From NCBI RefSeq assembly GCF_000260135.1, contig NZ_JH651384.1, positions 2,545,693 to 2,609,692 on the forward strand: a stretch of DNA of 64,000 nt. The letters run 5' to 3'. The notes under the pieces were generated by a model, which worked only from the letters and a program-made list of their open reading frames with translations, was not told the DNA's origin and ran no database searches. The stretch comes from Thiothrix nivea DSM 5205. GTDB taxonomy: Bacteria; Pseudomonadota; Gammaproteobacteria; Thiotrichales; Thiotrichaceae. This document shows, piece after piece, positions 53,176 through 61,944 of this stretch; positions within the stretch are counted from its first letter, which is position 1, and every line of letters starts with the position of its first letter. The position numbers and the translations under genes are program-made.

Positions 53176-54894
53176 ATGACACATCTCACCATCACCATCG
53201 GCCAATTCTCCGATCAGGGCCGCAAACCCCTGAATCAGGACTTCCACGGCGCTATGATTCCGCAGGCATCCCTGCTGGAAACCAAGGGCGTGGCGGTAGC
53301 GCTGGCCGACGGCATCAGCAGCAGCGAAGTCAGTCAGGTCGCCAGCCAATTGGCGGTGAAAGGCTTTCTCGACGATTACTATTCCACCGCCGAAAGCTGG
53401 TCGGTGAAAACCTCGGCGCAGCGGGTGCTACAGGCCAGCAATTCCTGGCTGTATGCGCAGAACCGCAACGGGCAATTCCGCTACGACTTGAACAAAGGTT
53501 ATGTGTGCACTTTCAGTGCGCTGGTGCTGAAATCCACCACCGCCTACCTCTTTCATATCGGTGATGCGCGTATTTTCCGCGTGCAGGGCAATGCGCTGGA
53601 ACAGCTCACCGAAGACCATCGTTTACAGGTTTCGCAGGAAAAAAGTTACCTGAGCCGTGCACTCGGCATCAAACAGCACCTCGAAATCGACTACCTGAGC
53701 CTGCCGCTGGAACAGGATGATACCTTCGTGCTGGCGACTGACGGGGTTTACGAACACGTCCGTGCCGATTTCATCACTCATTGCATCCGTGAACAGGCGG
53801 ACGATCTGGATGCCGCCGCCAAAGCCATCGCCGCCGAAGCCTACGCGCAAGGCAGCACCGACAATCTCACCATCCAGATCGTGCGGGTGGATAGCTTGCC
53901 GGAACCGGGAGCCGCCGAACTCCAGCAATCTCTCACCACCCTGCCGTTCCCGCCCGAACTGAATGCACGCATGGAGCTGGATGGCTACAGTATCGTGCGC
54001 AACCTGCATTCCAGCAGCCGTAGCCATGTGTGGCTGGCAATGGATAAAAGCAGCCGTGAACAGGTGGTGTTGAAAACCCCGTCCGTCGACATGCGCGGCA
54101 ACCCGGCCTACCTGGAAAATTTCCTGATGGAGGAATGGATTGCCCGCCGTATCAACAGCCCGCACGTACTCAAGGCTCCACCGCTAACCCGCAAACGGAA
54201 TTATCTGTACACCGTCACCGAGTTGGTGGAAGGCCAGACCCTGACCCAGTGGATGATCGACAACCCCAGACCTGATCTCGAAACCGTGCGCAACATTGTC
54301 GAACAGATTGCCAAAGGTTTGCGTGCTTTCCACCGGCAGGAAATGCTGCATCAGGACTTGCGCCCTGCCAACATCATGATCGACAGCACCGGCACGGTGA
54401 AAATCATCGACTTTGGTTCCGTGCAGGTCGCGGGCATCAGCGAAATTGCGACGGCAACCGGACAAAATGCCGTACCCGGCACGCTGCAATACACCGCGCC
54501 GGAATACCTGCTGGGCGAATACGGTACAACCCGTTCCGATCTGTTTTCGCTGGGGGTGATTGCCTACCAGATGCTGACCGGCAAACTGCCGTATGGGCTG
54601 GAGATTGCCAAATGCCGCAGCAAATCCGAACTCAACCGGCTGGTGTACCGCCCGGCGGAGGATGACAAGCGCAACGTTCCGGCGTGGATGGATGATGCCC
54701 TGCAAAAAGCTGTGCAGATAAATCCTGCCAAGCGTTACGACACGCTATCGGAATTCCTGCACGATTTGCGGCAACCGAATCAGGCATTCCTTGGTAAAAC
54801 CCGCGCACCACTATTGGAACGCAATCCGGTACGGTTCTGGCAAGGTGTTTCGCTGATGCTGGCTCTGATCATTATTGTACTATTGGCCAGATGA
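53176..54894 (+). CDS. Bifunctional PP2C phosphatase / Ser-Thr protein kinase with C-terminal membrane anchor
   Basis: A 572-residue fusion. Residues 1-240 form a PP2C phosphatase (GRKPLNQDFHGAM, VALADGISSSEVSQVA, FVLATDGVYEHV, GSTDNLTIQIV). Residues 265-535 form a protein kinase (LDGYSIVRNLHSSSRSH in place of a Gly loop, catalytic QDLRPANIM, and IDFGSVQ). The final segment GVSLMLALIIIVLLA anchors it in the membrane. The kinase HRD motif reads HQD, which still keeps the Asp. Such fusions recur beside nitrite/nitrate assimilation genes, e.g. PA1782 in Pseudomonas aeruginosa, suggesting control of transport or reduction. The start was set at MTHLTITIGQ; the longer frame runs through repeat DNA. 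Confidence 0.9.
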   Translation: MTHLTITIGQFSDQGRKPLNQDFHGAMIPQASLLETKGVAVALADGISSSEVSQVASQLAVKGFLDDYYSTAESWSVKTSAQRVLQASNSWLYAQNRNGQFRYDLNKGYVCTFSALVLKSTTAYLFHIGDARIFRVQGNALEQLTEDHRLQVSQEKSYLSRALGIKQHLEIDYLSLPLEQDDTFVLATDGVYEHVRADFITHCIREQADDLDAAAKAIAAEAYAQGSTDNLTIQIVRVDSLPEPGAAELQQSLTTLPFPPELNARMELDGYSIVRNLHSSSRSHVWLAMDKSSREQVVLKTPSVDMRGNPAYLENFLMEEWIARRINSPHVLKAPPLTRKRNYLYTVTELVEGQTLTQWMIDNPRPDLETVRNIVEQIAKGLRAFHRQEMLHQDLRPANIMIDSTGTVKIIDFGSVQVAGISEIATATGQNAVPGTLQYTAPEYLLGEYGTTRSDLFSLGVIAYQMLTGKLPYGLEIAKCRSKSELNRLVYRPAEDDKRNVPAWMDDALQKAVQINPAKRYDTLSEFLHDLRQPNQAFLGKTRAPLLERNPVRFWQGVSLMLALIIIVLLAR

Positions 54895-54948
54895 TGAAGC
54901 GTGATGATGTAGCCTTGCACCAGAATGAGGCGGAATACGGGAAGCATG

Positions 54949-55009
54949 ATCGCCTGCATGGCAGGCTCCTACATCAAGTTTCCCTGTAGGAGCCTGCCAT
55001 GCAGGCGAT
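54949..55009. repeat. Perfect 25-bp inverted repeat
   Basis: Arms at 54949-54973 and 54985-55009 are fully complementary around an 11-base loop. The core GCAGGCTCC relates it to the palindromes at 10758 and 60042. It lies 55 bases after the kinase stop and 32 bases before the next sigma-54 promoter, where it could end readthrough from the nirB operon. The rest of 54895-55215 is the leader described separately. Confidence 0.85.
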
Positions 55010-55040
55010 AACCACAGTAAACGCCACCGTGACAGCCATT

Positions 55041-55057
55041 TGGCATCCTACTTGCAT
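55041..55057 (+). promoter_or_regulatory. Sigma-54 promoter of the DsrC-like/nasA operon
   Basis: TGGCAT (55041-55046), five bases, TTGCAT (55052-55057): the same spacing as the nirB promoter. The start should be near 55067, about 15 bases before the first leader hairpin. Confidence 0.8.
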
Positions 55058-55080
55058 TTGAAACAGCAGATAAGCCAGAC

Positions 55081-55129
55081 ATCCGTCAACGGAGACGGAT
55101 AACCGGCCAAGCAAAACGCGTAGTTGCGT
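55081..55129 (+). promoter_or_regulatory. Two-hairpin ANTAR-type antitermination target, nasA leader
   Basis: Hairpin 1: ATCCGTC-AACGGA-GACGGAT (55081-55100), a 7-bp stem whose six-base loop has A1 and G4. Hairpin 2: ACGC-GTAGTT-GCGT (55116-55129), with G4 kept but G instead of A at loop position 1. The arrangement before a terminator is the same as in the nirB leader, so the two operons should respond to the same ANTAR protein; the second hairpin is a weaker match. Confidence 0.75.
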
Positions 55130-55149
55130 AACAACATTCGGGTAACGAA

Positions 55150-55196
55150 GCCCTGAACCTTTAAGCCAGAACGGCAGCAAGGTTCAGGGCTTTTTT
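55150..55196 (+). terminator. Intrinsic terminator in the nasA leader (attenuator)
   Basis: A perfect 12-bp stem, GCCCTGAACCTT (55150-55161) and AAGGTTCAGGGC (55179-55190), then six T. It is followed within 20 bases by the DsrC-like start. It shares GGGTAACGAAGCCCTGAACC with the nirB leader, a sign of duplication. Confidence 0.92.
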
Positions 55197-55215
55197 GTTT
55201 TTGAGGATACGAAAC

Positions 55216-55608
55216 ATGATGACACAAACAACTTCCGGCAAAATGCAAACCAACCCTTACGCCATCTACAACTTGGCCGTATGCGTGGACGGGCGCGAAA
55301 TACTCACCGATCAGGAAGGCTACATCCAGGACATGGATGACTGGAGTGAAGGCTTCAGCAAAGCCCTGGCCGAACGCGAAGGCTTGCAACTGAACGAAGA
55401 ACACTGGGAAGTGATCCGTTACATCCGCCACTACCACGAAGAGCATCGGGTACAAGCGCCGGTACGCGACATGATCAGGCATTTCAGCAAGGCATGGGGC
55501 AAGGAGCGTGGCAACAACCGTTACCTGCACGAAATCTTCCCCAAAGGCGGCCCGCAAAAGCAAGGCAACCGTCTGGCGGGCATACGCAAAACCAAAGGCG
55601 AACATTGA
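55216..55608 (+). CDS. DsrC-family protein lacking both catalytic cysteines
   Basis: A 130-residue protein with the DsrC pattern throughout: EGYIQDMDDWSEGFSKALAE, LNEEHWEVIRYIRHYHEEHR, VQAPVRDMIRHFSKAWGKER and NRYLHEIFPKGGPQKQGNRL. In true DsrC the last stretch carries two cysteines spaced 11 apart. Here these positions are Asn118 and Glu129, so it cannot carry persulfide as DsrC or TusE does. It is the first gene behind the sigma-54/antitermination leader, 31 bases before nasA. The wing of DsrC-like folds can bind DNA or partner proteins; a regulatory or assembly role for nitrate reductase is inference only. Confidence 0.85.
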   Translation: MMTQTTSGKMQTNPYAIYNLAVCVDGREILTDQEGYIQDMDDWSEGFSKALAEREGLQLNEEHWEVIRYIRHYHEEHRVQAPVRDMIRHFSKAWGKERGNNRYLHEIFPKGGPQKQGNRLAGIRKTKGEH

Positions 55609-55639
55609 TCTTTTCGGGTAACAGCAGCAGGTTCATCTC

Positions 55640-58285
55640 ATGCACGTAACCAAAACCACCTGCCCCTACTGCGGCGTCGGCTGCGGCGTACTGGTGCAGC
55701 AGGATGACAACGGTATCTTCAGCGTCAAGCCGGACAAGGAACACCCCGCCAACCTCGGCAGGCTGTGTTCCAAAGGCACGGCGCTGGCAGAAACCATCGA
55801 CCATCCAGACCGCCTGCTCTACCCCGAAATCAACGGGCAGCAGGTCAGTTGGGATGAGGCCGCCCAAACCGTCGCCAACCGTTTCCGCAGCATTATCGAG
55901 GAACACGGGCCGGATGCGGTCGCGTTCTACGTTTCCGGCCAGTTGCTGACCGAAGACTATTACGTCGCCAACAAACTGATGAAAGGTTTCATCGGCTCGG
56001 CCAACATCGACACCAACTCACGCCTGTGCATGTCGTCAGCAGTGGCTGCGCACAAGCGGGCGTTCGGCGAAGATCTGGTTCCGTGCAGTTACGAAGACCT
56101 CGAACAAGCCGAACTGATCGTGCTGGTTGGCAGCAATGCGGCCTGGTGCCACCCGGTGCTTTACCAGCGCATGGTCAAGGCCAAAAAGTATAATCCATTG
56201 CTCAAAGTGGTGAACATCGACCCGCGCCGAACCCAGACTGCTGACCTGGCTGACTTGCACCTGGGGCTGGCTCCCGGTACAGATGCGGTCTTGTTCAATG
56301 GTTTGCTCAACTGGCTGGCTGAGAATGGCTATAGTGCTGATGGTTTCGTTGCGCAATCCACGCAAGGAGCCGCCAATGCGCTGGCGGCTGCCAAACAAAG
56401 CGCCCCTGACATTCAAACCGTTGCCAAGCTGTGTAATCTTGCCGCTGAAGACGTAAACCGGTTTTTCCAGCTATTTGGCTCGACGAAAAAAGTGGTCACG
56501 GTCTTCTCGCAAGGCATTAACCAGTCCTCCAGCGGCGTGGACAAGGGTAACGCGCTGATCAACTGCCACCTGCTGAGCGGGCGTATCGGCAAACCCGGTA
56601 TGGGGCCGTTTTCCTTCACCGGCCAGCCCAACGCCATGGGTGGGCGCGAAGTCGGCGGGCTGGCCAACCAGCTGGCCGCGCATCTGGACATCGACAACCC
56701 GCAGCACCGCGATCTGGTGCAGCGTTTCTGGCAATCGCCGCGCATGGCTGCGCAGGCTGGGTTGAAGGCTGTCGACCTGTTCGAGGCTATCCACACCGGC
56801 AAGGTCAAGGCGGTGTGGGTCATGGCGACTAACCCCGCAGTCAGCCTGCCGGATTCCAGCCGGGTGCGTGAGGCGCTGGAAAAATGTGAGTGTGTGGTCG
56901 TGTCAGACTGTGTGCGCCATACCGATACCGTCGACATGGCGCACATCCGTCTGCCCGCGCTGACCTGGGGCGAACGTAACGGCACAGTGACGAATTCCGA
57001 CCGTACCATTTCCCGCCAGCTTCCCTTTTTGCCCGCACCGGGTGCAGCCAGGCAGGATTGGGAAATCCTGCGGGATGTGGCTCATGCAATGGGTTTCAGC
57101 ACATATTTCCCTTACCAATCAGCGCATGAAATCTTCCGCGAACATGCTGCCCTATCCACCTTCGAAAACAGTGGTTCACGCTGCTTTGACATCGGCGCGT
57201 GGCAACAGCTGTCGGCGGCAGAGTACGATGCGTTGCCGCCAACCCAATGGCCGCTGGATGCCGATGGTAAAGGCACGCAACGCCTGTTTGCCGATGGACG
57301 GTTTTTCACAGCTTCCGGTAAAGCACAATTCATCAGTGTAGAACCGCGTTTGCCACAATCCGTGCGCAGTGCCGGATACCCGTTCGTGCTCAATACCGGG
57401 CGGGTGCGTGACCACTGGCATACGCTGACCCGCACCGGCATTTCCCCGCGCCTTTCAGCGCACAGCAGTGAGCCTTATGTGGAAATGCACCCTTGCGATG
57501 CACGCGACCAGGGTTTGCAGGAAGGCGGCATTGCCCGTATCCATAACGCGCTGGGCGAAATACGGGTACGGGTGAAAACCAGCCGCAACCAGCAGCGTGG
57601 CAGCCTGTTCGTGCCGATGCACTGGAGTGACCAGTTCAGCGCATCGGCAGGTGTCGGGCAACTGATTCCCGCTGTCACCGACCCTATTTCCGGGCAGCCG
57701 GAGGCGAAACATGCGACGGTGGCGATAGCGCCGTTTACGGCTAGGTGGCATGGGTTCATGATTTCGCGGCGGAAACTGAAGGGAGAAGGCGACTACTTCA
57801 CCGCCATTAAAGCCCCCCAAGCCTGGCGCTACGAACTTTCCGGCAGCGAACCGGCAACCAACTGGCCGCAATTCGCGCGCGGCCTGCTGTGCGAAAGCGG
57901 CGGTGACCCCAACTGGATCGAATACCACGACCCGGCACGCCACACCTACCGCGCCGCCCGTTTCGTTGGCGAACAACTGGAAAGCTGCCTGTTCATCAGC
58001 ACCTCGGCGGGCTTGCTGCCCGAGCGTGAATGGCTGGTCAGCCTATTTGAGCAGGAAGGCATTTCCCCCGCCGAACGTTCCAGCCTGCTGGCAGGCAAAC
58101 CCCTGGTGGCTGGCGAAGACAAGGGGCGCACCATTTGTGCCTGTTTCAACGTCGGCGAAAAGACCATCCGCAAGGCCATTGCGGAACAGGGGCTGAAAAC
58201 GGTGGAAGACATCGGGGGTTGTTTGCAGGCAGGCACCAACTGCGGTTCCTGCCTGCCGGAACTGGCCACCCTGCTGGCAAAGTGA
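55640..58285 (+). CDS. nasA: Assimilatory nitrate reductase, catalytic subunit
   Basis: An 881-residue molybdopterin enzyme reducing nitrate to nitrite in the cytoplasm. The N-terminal [4Fe-4S] motif is CPYCGVGCGV with GRLCSKG. Mo-bis-MGD blocks include DTNSRLCMSSAVAAHKRAFG, NIDPRRTQTADLADLHL and TGQPNAMGGREVGGLANQL. The final 60 residues add a BFD-like [2Fe-2S] segment (CACFNVGEKTIRKAI with GTNCGSC), as in NasA types that take electrons from a partner reductase. No nitrate importer or electron-transfer subunit lies in the operon. It depends on the moa/mob pathway, part of which is in this window. Confidence 0.94.
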   Translation: MHVTKTTCPYCGVGCGVLVQQDDNGIFSVKPDKEHPANLGRLCSKGTALAETIDHPDRLLYPEINGQQVSWDEAAQTVANRFRSIIEEHGPDAVAFYVSGQLLTEDYYVANKLMKGFIGSANIDTNSRLCMSSAVAAHKRAFGEDLVPCSYEDLEQAELIVLVGSNAAWCHPVLYQRMVKAKKYNPLLKVVNIDPRRTQTADLADLHLGLAPGTDAVLFNGLLNWLAENGYSADGFVAQSTQGAANALAAAKQSAPDIQTVAKLCNLAAEDVNRFFQLFGSTKKVVTVFSQGINQSSSGVDKGNALINCHLLSGRIGKPGMGPFSFTGQPNAMGGREVGGLANQLAAHLDIDNPQHRDLVQRFWQSPRMAAQAGLKAVDLFEAIHTGKVKAVWVMATNPAVSLPDSSRVREALEKCECVVVSDCVRHTDTVDMAHIRLPALTWGERNGTVTNSDRTISRQLPFLPAPGAARQDWEILRDVAHAMGFSTYFPYQSAHEIFREHAALSTFENSGSRCFDIGAWQQLSAAEYDALPPTQWPLDADGKGTQRLFADGRFFTASGKAQFISVEPRLPQSVRSAGYPFVLNTGRVRDHWHTLTRTGISPRLSAHSSEPYVEMHPCDARDQGLQEGGIARIHNALGEIRVRVKTSRNQQRGSLFVPMHWSDQFSASAGVGQLIPAVTDPISGQPEAKHATVAIAPFTARWHGFMISRRKLKGEGDYFTAIKAPQAWRYELSGSEPATNWPQFARGLLCESGGDPNWIEYHDPARHTYRAARFVGEQLESCLFISTSAGLLPEREWLVSLFEQEGISPAERSSLLAGKPLVAGEDKGRTICACFNVGEKTIRKAIAEQGLKTVEDIGGCLQAGTNCGSCLPELATLLAK

Positions 58286-58305
58286 CGGTAGCGTTGAACC
58301 CCGGC

Positions 58306-58932
58306 CTATAGCCACAACTTGTCTCCCGTCGCGCCCGGCTGGGTGGCGGGGTATTGTGGCGCGGCTGGCACTATTGGTGGAAACGGCATGGGCTGGCCTG
58401 ACGGAGCCTGCAACTGCATCATGTCTTGCAGGAACTTCCCCAAAAAGTCGTCATTGAGCGGGCTGTTTTTGAAAAATGGCTGGTTAAACAGCTCCTGTTT
58501 GAAAAACGGGTCATCGAACGGATCCTTGCCGCCAAACAGGGAGTTGCCGAACGGGAAACCGTTGCCCAGCCTATTGCCAAACAGGTCAGCCGGATTCGTT
58601 TCCAGCGCCTGCATCACCGCCTGCTTACGGTCTTCCGGTAAACCTGACTGATCCAATTGCTGGCGAATTTCTGTTTTGGTACCTTCAAAAGCGTATTGAC
58701 GGGTATCATCCGCCTTGGTCTGGTAATTGATTTCAGCATGGTAACGGCCATCCGGCAGGGAGTAGACCTGCACCGCCTGCGACTGCATCAACGTATTGGG
58801 CGGCGCTGGGGCCAACTGCGGCGGTACGGATGTACCAGGGGCCTGTTGCCCCTGAAAAGGGTTTTTATCCGCCCACAGTGGGCCGCTTAAAAACGGGATC
58901 AGTGCTAACAGTAAGAAATATCTTGCTTTCAT
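58306..58932 (-). CDS. Predicted secreted protein rich in Pro/Gln/Phe, unknown function
   Basis: A 208-residue precursor with a signal peptide (ARYFLLLALIPFLSGPLWAD). The mature part has a short ordered region (YHAEINYQTKADDTRQYAF) and then a Phe/Asn/Leu-rich tail of repeating FGN, DPF and FKN-like turns (NGFPFGNSLFGGKDPFDD), ending in a Pro-rich stretch. GAGGTG precedes the ATG, which I preferred to a start ten codons upstream. No family recognised. It converges on nasA with 20 bases between the stops. Confidence 0.65.
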   Translation of the reverse strand: MKARYFLLLALIPFLSGPLWADKNPFQGQQAPGTSVPPQLAPAPPNTLMQSQAVQVYSLPDGRYHAEINYQTKADDTRQYAFEGTKTEIRQQLDQSGLPEDRKQAVMQALETNPADLFGNRLGNGFPFGNSLFGGKDPFDDPFFKQELFNQPFFKNSPLNDDFLGKFLQDMMQLQAPSGQPMPFPPIVPAAPQYPATQPGATGDKLWL

Positions 58933-59111
58933 GCCAAACACCTCATGGATTACCTGCATCACGTGGCCATTATTTTACGCTCCGGTAACCGGCATGAAAA
59001 TTACCATATATTAAGGTTTTAGCCATGAGGGCAATGCGCTGATTTGCGCCCCCGCACACTTGCCCCTATACTTGCAAGCCCATTTCAAGTACACACCCCG
59101 GTAAGCAAAAC

Positions 59112-60032
59112 ATGGCTGAAAAATTTGATATTCCAGCGGAATTCCAGAGTTCCCTCGTCCCCGAACTGTTGACGGATGACACTACCCTCCAGTTTAACTG
59201 CCACCCGGGCGTTTCCTGCTTCAACATTTGCTGCAAGGCGGCGGATGTGACCCTCGCCCCTTATGACATCCTGCGCCTGAAAAAGCGCCTGGGTATAACC
59301 TCCACCGAGTTTCTGGAAAAGTACACGGTGCTGTTCCAGGCCGATGGCCAGGGGATGCCCGGCATCAAGTTGCGCACCGATGAGGAGAAAGCTTGCCTGT
59401 TCGTGCGCGAGGAAGGGTGCAGCGTTTACGAAGACCGCCCGTCTTCCTGCCGTTACTACGGGCTGGGGCTGCTCTCCCACCGCGCGGAAGGCTCGTCGGA
59501 CGATGTGCAATACTACTTCCGTAACCAGGAAGCGCATTGCCAGGGCTGGAACACCGATCAGGTCATGACCATCCGCGACTACCGCCAGCAGCAGGGCGTG
59601 CCGGAATACGATGCCGTCAACCGCGAATGGATGCAGTTGATGCTGAAGAAAAAATCGGCTGGCCCCAGTGTTGGCACGCCCAACCCGCTCAGCTTCCAAT
59701 TGTATTTCATGGCCAGCTTCGACGTAGACCGTTTCCGCCGTTTTGTGGAAAGCGAACAGTTTGGCCGCGTCTACCTGCTTAGCGAGGAAACCCGTGAGGA
59801 ACTGAAGGACGACCTTGCCCTGCTGAAGTTCGGTTTCCGCCTGCTGCGCCAGGTGCTGTTTGACGAGCAAACCATCCCCACCCACGAAAGCATCCTCGAA
59901 AAACGTTGGGAAGAGCGCAAGGACATCATCGAACTGCGCCGCCAGGCCGCCATCGAAGAAGCCCGCCTCAAATCCGAAGCCGACCGCAAGGCCGCGCTGG
60001 AAGCCGAAGCAGACAAGGACGCCAGCGCCTGA
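59112..60032 (+). CDS. YkgJ-type cysteine-cluster protein
   Basis: A 306-residue cytoplasmic protein. The N-terminal Cys cluster (CHPGVSCFNICCKAAD) and later CLFVREEGCSVYEDRPSSCR form the metal site of the YkgJ/DUF3109-like family, thought to bind Zn or Fe-S. The middle is helical, and the tail is a charged helix rich in Ala, Glu and Lys. The family's function is unknown. It is alone on this strand, with a 180-base gap upstream. Confidence 0.8.
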   Translation: MAEKFDIPAEFQSSLVPELLTDDTTLQFNCHPGVSCFNICCKAADVTLAPYDILRLKKRLGITSTEFLEKYTVLFQADGQGMPGIKLRTDEEKACLFVREEGCSVYEDRPSSCRYYGLGLLSHRAEGSSDDVQYYFRNQEAHCQGWNTDQVMTIRDYRQQQGVPEYDAVNREWMQLMLKKKSAGPSVGTPNPLSFQLYFMASFDVDRFRRFVESEQFGRVYLLSEETREELKDDLALLKFGFRLLRQVLFDEQTIPTHESILEKRWEERKDIIELRRQAAIEEARLKSEADRKAALEAEADKDASA

Positions 60033-60041
60033 TCCTTGTAG

Positions 60042-60063
60042 GGGCAGACCTCTGTGTCTGCCC
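60042..60063. repeat. Palindromic repeat (GGGGCAGGC family), shorter copy
   Basis: GGGCAGAC (60042-60049) pairs with GTCTGCCC (60056-60063). It lies 10 bases after the cysteine-cluster gene stop and may serve as its terminator against the convergent esterase gene. Confidence 0.55.
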
Positions 60064-60070
60064 TTGCCCC

Positions 60071-60883
60071 CTACACCAGATTCAAATACCGCGCATGAAA
60101 CCCGACATGCAGCGGCAATTCCGCCGTCCAGTATTTCCAGTCATGCTTTCCCGGCGCTTCCCGGTATTCATGCCCAATCCCCCGGTCGCGCAGCGCCTGA
60201 TGCACGCCCCGGTTATCCGTCAGTGCCAGTGCGTCATCCAGCGACACCGTTAACAGCCAGGGAAGCTGTTCAACATCCGCCATGCCTTCCAACAGAAAAC
60301 GTACCGAATGGCGTTCCCAGAGCGCCCGGTTGCTTGCCAGCTTGCCGAAAATCCGCTCCAGTTCCCAGCTATCAGGATGCGCCGTAATGTCCAGGATGCC
60401 ACTCATGGAACTGGCTGAGCGGAACTGCCCCGGATTCCTCAGGTACAAGCCCAGCGCGCCCTGCCCACCCATCGACAAACCGGCAATGGCGCGCAGTTCA
60501 GGGTGCGCGGGCAGGTTTGCCTCAACCTCGGGGATCAGTTCATCAACCAAATAGGTTTCAATCTGGTTGGCGGGGTCAAACGGTGAGTCGGCATACCAGC
60601 CGAATGGGTCGCCATCGGGTAGGATGATGATCAGGCCGTATTGCCGCGCCAGTTCGCGCAGTTGCGCTTCCGCATGATCCATCCAGGCAGTATGCGAATC
60701 CCATGCCCCGTGCAGCAGGTATAACACCGGCAGCTTGTCCGGCAGGCGCTTGCCTTGTGGAATAAGGGCGAAATGGGCTGTTTGCTTGCCCCGCGCTGTG
60801 GAATACAGGCGTATTTCCCGGATCTCAACGGTCGCCGCTGGCGTAATCAACTCCCCATTGACGCAACAGATGTTGGTGGGCAT
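60071..60883 (-). CDS. Esterase of the alpha/beta hydrolase fold (esterase D/enterochelin esterase type)
   Basis: A 270-residue protein with LPVLYLLHGAWDSHTAWMDH, the nucleophile elbow GLSMGGQGAL near residue 145 and the C-terminal His in APGKHDWKYW. This is the layout of esterase-D-like and putative tributyrin esterases. No signal peptide is seen with the chosen start, which overlaps the upstream stop by 1 base (TAATG order reversed on this strand). It is the last gene of the rsgA-MBOAT-DUF459-esterase operon, so it may remove O-acyl groups, by inference. Confidence 0.82.
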   Translation of the reverse strand: MPTNICCVNGELITPAATVEIREIRLYSTARGKQTAHFALIPQGKRLPDKLPVLYLLHGAWDSHTAWMDHAEAQLRELARQYGLIIILPDGDPFGWYADSPFDPANQIETYLVDELIPEVEANLPAHPELRAIAGLSMGGQGALGLYLRNPGQFRSASSMSGILDITAHPDSWELERIFGKLASNRALWERHSVRFLLEGMADVEQLPWLLTVSLDDALALTDNRGVHQALRDRGIGHEYREAPGKHDWKYWTAELPLHVGFHARYLNLV

Positions 60884-61935
60884 TACAGTTCCGACCAACT
60901 AACGTAAGGTTTGGTGGCCGTGAGGAAATAACTGGTCATGATTTCGCCGCCTGCTTCAGTCAGGTGGATTTCATCCTTGGCCCTGACCCGGATTTTCTGC
61001 CCTTGGGCATTCTTGAGGAAGGAGGCATATTCGCCATCATCCGTTGCCAGCACCGACCAGGTGTCGAAATAGCGCGCCATCGGTTGCTGCGCGCAGGTGT
61101 CGGCAACCAGTTGGTTGATGGTTTCGATCTTGCCGCTGTACTTGCTCTGCCCCATGATCGGTAGCCCAACCCAGAAGGTGGTCACGCCGCGTTCCGCCGC
61201 GATTGACAGGAAATGGTTGACCCGTTCGCTGTAAATGGCATTCCAGCCCTGGTCGCCGACATGGTAACGCTTGCCCTGTTCCACGATGTCCTGCGGGTCA
61301 TTTGCGCCCATGTTAACGATCAACAGATCCGGGCGGTGTTCGTCGAGTAACGCGGTCAAATGGCTGGGCCAGTCAAAGTAGTCGGGGCGGGTCAGGCCGG
61401 TGGAATACTTGCCTTCGCGGGTGACGGACAAACCCTCAAACCGGGTCAGGCGGCGTTGCAGGGCAATGCCGAAGCCTTCCAGCACCATGGAATCGCCGAC
61501 GATCAACACTTTGGTTGGTTGTAGTGTTGATGGCTCTGTCGTTGCCGGGGCCGTGACTGCTGTAGCCTGGGGCGGTGGCACAACCTGAGCTGGGGGCTGA
61601 GGTGTCAGTGGGGGGCTGGGTTGTACGGTGGCAACATTGACTGATTCCGGGCGCGATTCCGCCACGATGGGCAAGTCGCGGGTAAACGCCAGCAGGCTGC
61701 TTTGCATGGCCAGTAACTGGCTGGAAAAACCGCGTGTATTCGAACTGAATACCAGTTGCTCAGGCTTGCTGCACCAGCCTTCCGCATCCGGCATCCACTC
61801 GATGCAATGGTCGCCGAACCAGACTGACAGCCGCTCAAGCTCGTTCAGGGCCAGCAACGCCAGCACCAGCATACACACGGCCACCACCCGCCTGGGCGTC
61901 AATTGTTTGCGGGAAACATCATCTCTCTTGCTCAT
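60883..61935 (-). CDS. DUF459 SGNH/GDSL-type hydrolase, membrane-anchored
   Basis: A 350-residue protein: one N-terminal membrane helix (RRVVAVCMLVLALLALNEL), a Pro/Ala-rich linker (PPLTPQPPAQVVPPPQATA) and a C-terminal SGNH domain with VLIVGDSMVLEGFGIAL (Ser block), NMGANDPQDI (Asn block) and DEIHLTEAGG (Asp/His). In known operons such proteins pair with an MBOAT acyltransferase to O-acetylate surface polymers, passing acyl groups across the membrane. That pairing holds here: the MBOAT gene is 9 bases upstream. Confidence 0.85.
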   Translation of the reverse strand: MSKRDDVSRKQLTPRRVVAVCMLVLALLALNELERLSVWFGDHCIEWMPDAEGWCSKPEQLVFSSNTRGFSSQLLAMQSSLLAFTRDLPIVAESRPESVNVATVQPSPPLTPQPPAQVVPPPQATAVTAPATTEPSTLQPTKVLIVGDSMVLEGFGIALQRRLTRFEGLSVTREGKYSTGLTRPDYFDWPSHLTALLDEHRPDLLIVNMGANDPQDIVEQGKRYHVGDQGWNAIYSERVNHFLSIAAERGVTTFWVGLPIMGQSKYSGKIETINQLVADTCAQQPMARYFDTWSVLATDDGEYASFLKNAQGQKIRVRAKDEIHLTEAGGEIMTSYFLTATKPYVSWSEL

Positions 61936-61944
61936 GCCTCGCCT

